From: Ignisphaera sp.
GTDB taxonomy: Archaea > Thermoproteota > Thermoprotei_A > Sulfolobales > Ignisphaeraceae
Length of the DNA stretch: 41,960 nt
Assembly: GCA_020833345.1 (NCBI GenBank)
Contig: JAJHQM010000006.1
Coordinates: 1-41,960, forward strand
Reading direction: 5' to 3'
In this document: one piece after another, positions 17,224 through 23,567 of the stretch
Numbering within the stretch: the stretch's first letter is position 1
How the letters are laid out: every line of letters starts with the position of its first letter
Position numbers and translations under genes: made by a program
The notes under the pieces: model-generated
Database searches by the model: none
The model's input: only the letters and a program-made list of their open reading frames with translations
Told to the model about the DNA's origin: nothing

Positions 17224-18390
17224 ATGGTAACGAATTTACCTGCTGAAGCTAAGGCTAAGTTCGTTAAGTACATGGAAGCTAAGACACCGGAAGAGAAACT
17301 AAAAGCCTTGGAGGAATTCCTTTCTGCTGTTCCTAAGCATAAAGGTACCGAAAACTTGGTTCGCTGGATTAGGAGAAGAATGGCTGAACTAAGAGAAGAA
17401 ATTGAAGAGAAGCAACGGAAAAGGGCCGGCAGTAGTGGGCTGCAGTTTTTTGTAGAGAAGGAGGGAGCCGCACAGGTAGTTCTCGTAGGATACACGAAAG
17501 TTGGAAAAAGTGCTTTATTAAAGTACTTAACAGGAGCTAAAGTTGAAATCTCAGACGCGCCTTACGCTACAAGGTTTCCTGTTGTAGGTATGATGCCATA
17601 CAAGGATATACAGTTTCAGCTTGTTGAAGCGCCATCCATAATACCTGAAGGCGGGGGTTGGAACACTAAGGTTGTAGGATTGATAAAGAATAGCGATGGC
17701 GTGATTATAGTTTTAGATGCTGCTAAGGATGCTGATTCGCAGTTAAATGGTTTGCTAAGTTTCTTAGAAGGCCATGGAGTCGTTTTAGAGAAACCCCGTG
17801 GTTACGTTGAGATTGAAAGAGCACCTTCTGGAGGAATTAGGGTGGTGAATTATGGAATATTAAAGTGCACTGAAGATAACATAGTTACACTTCTAAATAG
17901 CTATAGAATATATAATGCCATAGTTAAGGTATATGGAGAGGTAGATTTAGATGATGTTGAAAAAGCGCTTTTTGAAAGAATTGTATATAAACCTGCTATA
18001 GTCTTAGTCAATAAAGTAGACCTTATTACTGGTGAGCATGCTAAAACTCTGGAAAAGTACTTGTCCATGAAAATCCCCTTGCCATTGATGTTAGCCTCAG
18101 CTGTAAAAGGCTTTAACAAGGCTTACTTAGGTGAACTCCTCTTCAACATACTGAATATTATAAGAGTCTATACAAAACCTCCTACAGGCGAGCCTTCTTC
18201 AAAACCCCTAATACTAAAGAAAGGATCAACAGTACTAGATGTTGCAAAAGCTATACACAAAGACTTTGTAAAGAGGTTTGCATACGCAAGAATTTGGGGA
18301 AGGTCAGCAAAATATCCAGGACAAAGAGTTGGTTTAGATCATGTTCTCGATGATGGAGATATTGTTGAAATTGTACTTAAAAAATACTAA
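17224..18390 (+). CDS. DRG/Obg-like GTPase with TGS domain
   Basis: 388 aa. An N-terminal helical segment (1-75) precedes the G domain: G1 GYTKVGKS (89-96), G4 NKVD (263-266), G5 ASAVKG (about 291), and a C-terminal TGS domain (about 320-388: KKGSTVLDVAKAIH ... DHVLDDGDIVEIVLKK). The order matches the DRG family, which associates with ribosomes. The G3 motif, DxPG in DRGs, is EAPS here (QLVEAPSI), so the switch II Asp and Gly are both changed; G1 also differs from GFPSVGKS. GTP binding is likely, hydrolysis less certain. Stands between enolase and a small conserved gene, all on the plus strand. Confidence 0.88.
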   Translation: MVTNLPAEAKAKFVKYMEAKTPEEKLKALEEFLSAVPKHKGTENLVRWIRRRMAELREEIEEKQRKRAGSSGLQFFVEKEGAAQVVLVGYTKVGKSALLKYLTGAKVEISDAPYATRFPVVGMMPYKDIQFQLVEAPSIIPEGGGWNTKVVGLIKNSDGVIIVLDAAKDADSQLNGLLSFLEGHGVVLEKPRGYVEIERAPSGGIRVVNYGILKCTEDNIVTLLNSYRIYNAIVKVYGEVDLDDVEKALFERIVYKPAIVLVNKVDLITGEHAKTLEKYLSMKIPLPLMLASAVKGFNKAYLGELLFNILNIIRVYTKPPTGEPSSKPLILKKGSTVLDVAKAIHKDFVKRFAYARIWGRSAKYPGQRVGLDHVLDDGDIVEIVLKKY

Positions 18391-18458
18391 CACTATAGCT
18401 AACATAATAACTTAAAAATCTTACACAAACTACTCTGCTTTGCATTTAGGTGCATACT

Positions 18459-18770
18459 ATGGCTGTGAAAAAATTGATATTAGTTACAGCAAAACATTTG
18501 CCTCAACATAAATACTTTGAGAGCCTAGCTAAGCAACTATCTAAAGAGCTAAACGTGCCTTTAGATGTAATTGAAGAGGATTACATATTTGTGAATACCT
18601 ATGGCGAAAAAGATGAATTTGGAATGGCATGGTTACCGCAACTATTTGCTGAGATAGACGGTGAGATAAAGCCTATATTGACACGCTTACCAATTAATGA
18701 AAGGACACTTGATGTTGACCTAGAGAAGGCGAGAGCAGTAGCCCTAAGCACACTAAATGTAAAAGTATAG
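18459..18770 (+). CDS. Small hypothetical protein
   Basis: 103 aa from ATG 18459; the track begins at GTG 18450, but AGGTG at 18448-18452 is a Shine-Dalgarno well spaced for the ATG. I do not recognise the family. The protein looks like one compact alpha/beta domain: strand KKLILVTA, an amphipathic helix (FESLAKQLSKELN), strand PLDVIEEDY, a loop with FGMAWLPQLFAEIDGEIKPIL, and a C-terminal helix (LEKARAVALSTLN). No cysteines, so no metal site or redox function. Sits 68 bases after the GTPase gene with its own AT-rich promoter region (CTTAAAAATC near 18411), converging with the next gene. Confidence 0.7.
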   Translation: MAVKKLILVTAKHLPQHKYFESLAKQLSKELNVPLDVIEEDYIFVNTYGEKDEFGMAWLPQLFAEIDGEIKPILTRLPINERTLDVDLEKARAVALSTLNVKV

Positions 18771-18796
18771 TAATTGACTTCAGATTTTAATCAGCT

Positions 18797-19222
18797 CTAC
18801 TCTTCCTCTGTGTATTCTTTTTCCTCTTCTTCAGGTGTAGTAATGTTTTTAGCTAATTCCTCAAGCTTTTCCACACTATAGTTGTCTATATACGGAGCGA
18901 CAATGAAAATTTTTGAGTCAAATACACTATCATCTATCCACTCATTTTCAAAACTAATTAAATATACAGGTATTTCGAAAGACGCGTAATCTCCCTTTCT
19001 CTTAAGATTATATTGCGAGTAAAGCTCATACTGTTCCTTGCTAATGGGTAGCTTTACACTTATTTCCTGCTTATGCCTCATAATAATTAGGTCAGATTTT
19101 TGAGGATCCCACAACTCTAAAGCTTTAAGAACTACATCCTTGAGAACTTTGCTTAAATCTCCTTCAACAAGAGTTTTCTCTTTTATTTCACCTAGTTCAG
19201 CCCTCATAATAGTTACTTTCAC
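18797..19222 (-). CDS. Hypothetical protein with acidic C-terminal tail
   Basis: 141 aa, GTG start at 19222 (ATG at 19207 is an alternative). Residues 1 to about 125 look like a soluble alpha/beta domain (MRAELGEIKEKTL, a helix LKDVVLKALELWD, strands SDLIIMRH and SFEIPVYLISF). The last 14 residues are almost all acidic (EEEEKEYTEEE). I do not recognise the family. It lies two genes downstream of polB1 on the same strand, which invites comparison with small acidic-tailed PolB1-binding subunits of Sulfolobales, but I cannot show sequence similarity. Convergent with the small gene before it. Confidence 0.68.
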   Translation of the reverse strand: MKVTIMRAELGEIKEKTLVEGDLSKVLKDVVLKALELWDPQKSDLIIMRHKQEISVKLPISKEQYELYSQYNLKRKGDYASFEIPVYLISFENEWIDDSVFDSKIFIVAPYIDNYSVEKLEELAKNITTPEEEEKEYTEEE

Positions 19223-19283
19223 GCAGTATCACACTTAGGATGTTTTAGGTAAACTGATGCGGTAACACGCTTTTAAAACTATT

Positions 19284-19535
19284 TTAACCTGGTGGTAATA
19301 TTAATGAGATTGCTATAAACATAATACCTAGCATGAAGAGTACAAGACCCAGATACTTCACATTCATTCTCCAAAACGCTTTGAATAACTTTACTAAGCC
19401 TACAGTTACATAGTATATTATCACTATACCTATTAAAACTACGCCTAGCCATGCAAATACCCTTGCTAAAACGCTACCACTATTTAATACTACTGAAAAG
19501 TGACTTAGGATCTCAGATAGTGCTTCTACACCCAT
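19284..19535 (-). CDS. Small two-helix membrane protein
   Basis: 83 aa with two predicted transmembrane segments, about residues 25-50 (FAWLGVVLIGIVIIYYVTVGL) and 60-80 (YLGLVLFMLGIMFIAISLIL), joined by a short positively charged loop (KLFKAFWRMNVK). Positive-inside reasoning puts that loop in the cytoplasm. No signal peptidase site or known motif. ATG start at 19535; a TATA-rich element 35-40 bases upstream is shared with the divergent C/D sRNA. Function unknown. Confidence 0.68.
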   Translation of the reverse strand: MGVEALSEILSHFSVVLNSGSVLARVFAWLGVVLIGIVIIYYVTVGLVKLFKAFWRMNVKYLGLVLFMLGIMFIAISLILPPG

Positions 19536-19565
19536 TTTAAATACCCAAAAACTTTTGTAGCAAGT

Positions 19566-19580
19566 TTTATATAATAAAAG
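19566..19580. promoter_or_regulatory. Shared TATA element for C/D sRNA (+) and membrane protein gene (-)
   Basis: TTTATATAATAAAAG reads as a TATA box on both strands. On the plus strand its centre is about 26-30 bases before the sRNA C box region; on the minus strand it lies about 35-40 bases before the ATG at 19535. Confidence 0.45.
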
Positions 19581-19599
19581 TTGTGTGTCTCTTTACATA

Positions 19600-19653
19600 G
19601 CTATGATGAAGGTTAAAAGCGCTGAAAATATGATGAAGGCCCATAGCTGATAA
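19600..19653 (+). ncRNA. C/D box sRNA (2'-O-methylation guide)
   Basis: Perfect archaeal architecture: C box ATGATGA (19603-19609), 12-nt guide AGGTTAAAAGCG, D' box CTGA (19622-19625), 4-nt spacer, C' box ATGATGA (19630-19636), 10-nt guide AGGCCCATAG, D box CTGA (19647-19650). It would assemble with L7Ae, Nop5 and fibrillarin. The predicted targets are CGCUUUUAACCU (methylated at the U five bases from D') and CUAUGGGCCU (methylated at the first G); I did not identify them in rRNA or tRNA. The TATA element at 19566-19580 is correctly placed for a start near 19600. Ends are approximate. Confidence 0.85.
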
Positions 19654-19689
19654 GATGGTTCTACACTTTTGTTAAACATTAAATAAAGA

Positions 19690-22542
19690 TCAAGTTATTT
19701 TAGAGCTTCCTGCAATGTCTTCCCATGAGATGTTCAATGCTGTAAAGAGTTGTTCTAGTGAAGTTCTCATAGCTTCTAAGTATTTCTGAACATCTATTTC
19801 TGTTATCTTAGCTAGCTGTACGGGCTTTACACCTTCCTTGGACTTCACCTTAATGTATGCAACAACATCGCCTGCTGCCATTTGCATACCATATCTCTGC
19901 AACATTAATGCAGCCTTAACATGCTGAGGTGTACTCTTTTTGTACTCCGATAAAGATTTTGAAAGTGTTGTTTGAAATGCAACCTCATCTAATGTGAGAA
20001 GCCTATGCTTTAGTAAGAGATAGTGCTTTTCAAGCTCATTTCTTATCCTGCTTATAACCTTAAAAGCGTCCTCAGGTTCTTCTATTGTTGAAAGCTCTTT
20101 AAGTATGTATGCAAAAAGTTTCTTTATAAATTCAGGTGTGTTTCTCTTCTTACCAACCATACCCTTAACGTCTATTTCACCATTGGGTAACACGCCTACA
20201 TAATTCTTCTTTAGTGCAGGAAATGCCACAAATTTGTATGTCTTATCAACTTCTAGCTCAAGACCAAATGCTTCCTCAACCCATTTCCTCAATTCATTTA
20301 ATTTCTCCTCATCGGGATTCCACACAAATAACGAGTCTGTATCACCATATAGAACATGTAAACCTAACTCCAGGGCTTTATCCTTGGTAGCAGTTATTAC
20401 CTTTCTTCCAAGGGCAGTAACACTTTCTGCTACTGATGGAGCGTAGAATGAGAAGTTCTCAGCGCCAAACACTCCATAAGCTGCATTAATGAAGACCTTC
20501 ATAGCCCTCTGAACAACATCATACCAACTCCTTATGCTCTCATCAAGACTCTTATCCTTTGCCTTCTTCTTATACAACCTAACTCTGAAGTCCCTAAGTA
20601 ACCCAACAATAGTCGATGTTATACCAGGTCTATCAAGACACACTTGGTGTATTATTCTATTTTGTTCGTCAATAACGTTCTCTACTTTGTTACAGTTACC
20701 GGGCTCGGGATCAATGGTTTCATAACTAAGATTCCACTTCTTCATTATTGACGGATATAGTGAGGCGAAGTCTAATACAGTTACATTAAAGAATATTCCT
20801 TGTGGAGGCTCCATGACTATAGCTCCAGCGTATTTCTTCCCCTTTATTATAGCCTCTGTTACCTTCTTGCTCTTTAAACGAAGTATATCGTCTCTTCTAG
20901 GAATGAGGTATCCTCTCCTTCTATGCTCCCAGTAAAACAAATTCTTTATCCAAACAGAAACCGTAGAGCGTATTAAATCCTCAAGACCAAGCTTACTAAT
21001 ACGCATTAGCAATAGCATGAGCTTCCATACCAATTCATTTGAAAAAAGTGTTAATTCAAGAGTTATTTGAGCATCTCTCAAATTGTACTTAATAAGCTCT
21101 TCTAAACTTGTTTTGCTCAAATCTGTATCAAGCTGTACTTTGCCAATGCCGAGCAATGCTTGAGCAATTGCGTCTAAATTCGTTTCCTTATATTTAGATT
21201 CAAAAGCGTAGACTTGAATTGCTTTATTACTGAAGAACTTATATAAATCTATGTGTAGTGAATTTCTAAACTTCACCTCATACTCAACTCTATTGCCTTT
21301 AATAACCTTCCTAACCTCTATACCTAACAACTCTTTATCAATACCTAGTTTCAATGCTCTACCAAAGAGGTATCTAAAGTCAAAATTATCACCATTGAAC
21401 GATATGATTATGGGATATTGTTGTATTAAGTGCATAAAGTCTAGTATCATGCTTCTCTCATTATCATATATCTCAATTTCAGTGTCTTCCGCAGAGATCT
21501 TCTTATCTACCTTCAAACCCTCTCTATTTAGTACAAAGACTTTCTTCATTCCATCATTTGTAGCAATAGCTATGGCCATTATAGGATATTCTGCTGCCTC
21601 AGGTGATGGAACCCTTCCTTCAAACGGTGTGTAAACCTCTATATCAACAGCTACTCTCTTTGGAGAGAAACCTTTCGCTTCAAATAGTTTAGCGAAGTGC
21701 AACGCTATATCTATGTATTCCTTGGACTTCAGTTCCAGGCTTTTAGTCATATCCTCTAATAGTTTTTTCTCATCTATCCCAGCTTCTTCTACAAAGTTAG
21801 GCCCTGCTGTACTATAAGGTATGCCAGGTATGAGCCTGTTGTCGTAAATGTAGTTTATATGGTATCTTATGTCAGCTTCCCAAGCCTTAGCAACCTTGCT
21901 TCTCAGGTACCTTACAGCAAGAGGATCCTTTGTAACAATTTTTGTAAGGATTCTCTTAGTGTTGTAAAGCGTATCAAATTTTTCGACAAGTTCAACATGA
22001 TCAAAAGAGGTGTGTCCAATTATTTTCTTTATTACATTATCGCTTTGATTGCTAAACTTTTCAATAGGTATGTCAGTTAAGAAGTAGGGCTTATGACCAG
22101 TTCTATCATACAGAAAGAGAAGTTCGTGAGATTTTGGATCATAGAATATTAGTACTGCTTTCTTAGCGTCACCATCGTAATCCACTTGTAATAAATATGC
22201 TGAGTTAATGCTTTCCACAACACTTCTCTTTATGAGAAAAGGCTTTGCCATGGCATTGAGGTTCGTATTTGCTGGGACTAAGACCTTAATTATGGCGGTG
22301 TTTAGAACTTTGTATTCTACCTCTTTCACATCCTCACCAATAGCTTTAGCTATAGTTTGTGTAGAACCCTGTATGCGATCTGCTGATTCTCTTTGTTTAG
22401 ATGCCTCTACTACCTGAGCCTCCTTCACTTCATTGGATTGCTCAGATGCTTTAGAAGTTTCTAGAGTGCTTGCACTCTTTGACGTTGAGCTTTCACGCTT
22501 CATGAACTCTAGCAATGACTTGTTCTTGCTACTCTTCTTCAT
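19690..22542 (-). CDS. polB1: Replicative family-B DNA polymerase, PolB1/Dpo1 type
   Basis: 950 aa. A low-complexity Ser/Lys/Glu-rich N-terminal extension (1-70) precedes the uracil-sensing N-terminal domain (LLQVDYDGDAKKAVLIFYD, TGHKPYFL). The 3'-5' exonuclease is intact: Exo I VAVDIEVYTP (298-306), Exo II SFNGDNFDF, Exo III YNLRDAQ. Polymerase motifs are intact: A DFASLYPSIM, B KVFINAAYGVFG, C YGDTDS (about 731-736). The C-terminal KDGVKPVQ-like segment (KEGVKPVQLAKITEID) matches Sulfolobus Dpo1 closely. Motif SLLEFMKR at 9-16 resembles a PCNA-interacting peptide, which is inference. ATG start. An inverted repeat lies about 105 bases upstream. Confidence 0.96.
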   Translation of the reverse strand: MKKSSKNKSLLEFMKRESSTSKSASTLETSKASEQSNEVKEAQVVEASKQRESADRIQGSTQTIAKAIGEDVKEVEYKVLNTAIIKVLVPANTNLNAMAKPFLIKRSVVESINSAYLLQVDYDGDAKKAVLIFYDPKSHELLFLYDRTGHKPYFLTDIPIEKFSNQSDNVIKKIIGHTSFDHVELVEKFDTLYNTKRILTKIVTKDPLAVRYLRSKVAKAWEADIRYHINYIYDNRLIPGIPYSTAGPNFVEEAGIDEKKLLEDMTKSLELKSKEYIDIALHFAKLFEAKGFSPKRVAVDIEVYTPFEGRVPSPEAAEYPIMAIAIATNDGMKKVFVLNREGLKVDKKISAEDTEIEIYDNERSMILDFMHLIQQYPIIISFNGDNFDFRYLFGRALKLGIDKELLGIEVRKVIKGNRVEYEVKFRNSLHIDLYKFFSNKAIQVYAFESKYKETNLDAIAQALLGIGKVQLDTDLSKTSLEELIKYNLRDAQITLELTLFSNELVWKLMLLLMRISKLGLEDLIRSTVSVWIKNLFYWEHRRRGYLIPRRDDILRLKSKKVTEAIIKGKKYAGAIVMEPPQGIFFNVTVLDFASLYPSIMKKWNLSYETIDPEPGNCNKVENVIDEQNRIIHQVCLDRPGITSTIVGLLRDFRVRLYKKKAKDKSLDESIRSWYDVVQRAMKVFINAAYGVFGAENFSFYAPSVAESVTALGRKVITATKDKALELGLHVLYGDTDSLFVWNPDEEKLNELRKWVEEAFGLELEVDKTYKFVAFPALKKNYVGVLPNGEIDVKGMVGKKRNTPEFIKKLFAYILKELSTIEEPEDAFKVISRIRNELEKHYLLLKHRLLTLDEVAFQTTLSKSLSEYKKSTPQHVKAALMLQRYGMQMAAGDVVAYIKVKSKEGVKPVQLAKITEIDVQKYLEAMRTSLEQLFTALNISWEDIAGSSKIT

Positions 22543-22645
22543 TATAATACCCTTTATTGGTCATGAGATTAGCAAAGCACACAACATCTCTATTTTAAGT
22601 ACTATTCCATAATTAATTTATAAGTGTAGCTAGTCTAAAAAAGAA

Positions 22646-22676
22646 TTAATTCAAAAACTATTCTTAGTTGAATTAA
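22646..22676. repeat. Perfect 9-bp inverted repeat upstream of polB1
   Basis: TTAATTCAA (22646-22654) and TTGAATTAA (22668-22676) pair perfectly around a 13-base loop. It lies between the stop of the acyltransferase gene and the start of polB1, both on the minus strand, about 105 bases upstream of polB1. It may be a terminator-like hairpin or an operator. Confidence 0.5.
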
Positions 22677-22706
22677 CTGCATTAAAGTAGGCTTTAACAT
22701 GTATAT

Positions 22707-23468
22707 CTACCTCCATGGAAAAACGCCTACGAGTACTTCATATTCCATCTTCTTCTTATCGTACTCATCGCGTTTCATTACCGGCTTTGCTGGTACTCCA
22801 GCGACAACGGCATAAGGCTCAACACTTCTTGTTACAACAGATCCTGCTGCTATTACTGACCCCTTTCCTATTTTAATACCAGCAATTATTGTGCTGTTTG
22901 CACCTATTATTACATCATCTTCCACTACTGTTTCTACAATTCTTCTACTAGGCGGATACCTGTCATTAGTAAATACAACTCTAGGCGCTATAAATACTCT
23001 GGAACCTATTAACACTTTTGGTGGTATGTAAACAGCTGACTGTATTACTGTGTCATTTCCTATAGTTACATAACCATCTAGTATAGTGTAGGAACCTATC
23101 TTACACCTATTACCTATATTTACATTCTCTCTAATGAGCACATTATGACCCGTCTCACATCCATTGCCAATTGAGACTCCTTCATAAATTACCGTTCCGC
23201 GCCTAATGATACAGTTATCCCCAATAGAGCTCCCGCTACTCACTTTATCTAGCATTAAATGAAGTTCTATGCCTTCTTTCGCAACTCCTATATCTTCTAG
23301 CCTTTCCATTAACTTCACTATTTTATCTCTAGTGGGATAGCCTATCGTAACACTATCATCTATGTAAGATCTTGTACCTATCTTAGTAAGCCCATATATA
23401 CTCACATTATTACCAATAAGAACGCGCGGGCTCAGTACTACTCTTGAACCTATATACTGTTGCATCAT
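22707..23468 (-). CDS. Left-handed beta-helix (hexapeptide-repeat) acyltransferase
   Basis: 253 aa from ATG 23468; the track uses a TTG at 23486. Almost the whole chain is isoleucine/valine-gated hexapeptide repeats (VLIGNNVSI, ITIG-type turns: NCIIRRGTVI, NVNIGNRCKIGSYTILDGYVTIGND, DDVIIGANSTIIAGIKIGKGSVIAAGSVVTRSV) with the usual end AVVAGVPAKPV. Such proteins are trimeric acyl- or acetyltransferases, commonly acting on nucleotide sugars. A non-repeat insertion (about 50-85, IVKLMERLEDIG) probably helps bind substrate. Together with the DegT gene in this window, it hints at amino-sugar acetylation, though the two are 22 kb apart. Divergent from ppdK. Confidence 0.87.
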   Translation of the reverse strand: MMQQYIGSRVVLSPRVLIGNNVSIYGLTKIGTRSYIDDSVTIGYPTRDKIVKLMERLEDIGVAKEGIELHLMLDKVSSGSSIGDNCIIRRGTVIYEGVSIGNGCETGHNVLIRENVNIGNRCKIGSYTILDGYVTIGNDTVIQSAVYIPPKVLIGSRVFIAPRVVFTNDRYPPSRRIVETVVEDDVIIGANSTIIAGIKIGKGSVIAAGSVVTRSVEPYAVVAGVPAKPVMKRDEYDKKKMEYEVLVGVFPWR

Positions 23469-23567
23469 ACTCGCCTTGGCACACAATTGCTTAACTCAAA
23501 ACAACACAATAATATAAAAAACTTTATACTTTGGATAAATAATATTAAAAGCGAGGTGCTTACAGTC

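Noticed and set aside
23460-23567. 36-codon N-terminal extension of ppdK in the ORF track
   Set aside because: Overlaps the divergent gene's start, lacks family similarity, and a Shine-Dalgarno fixes the internal ATG.
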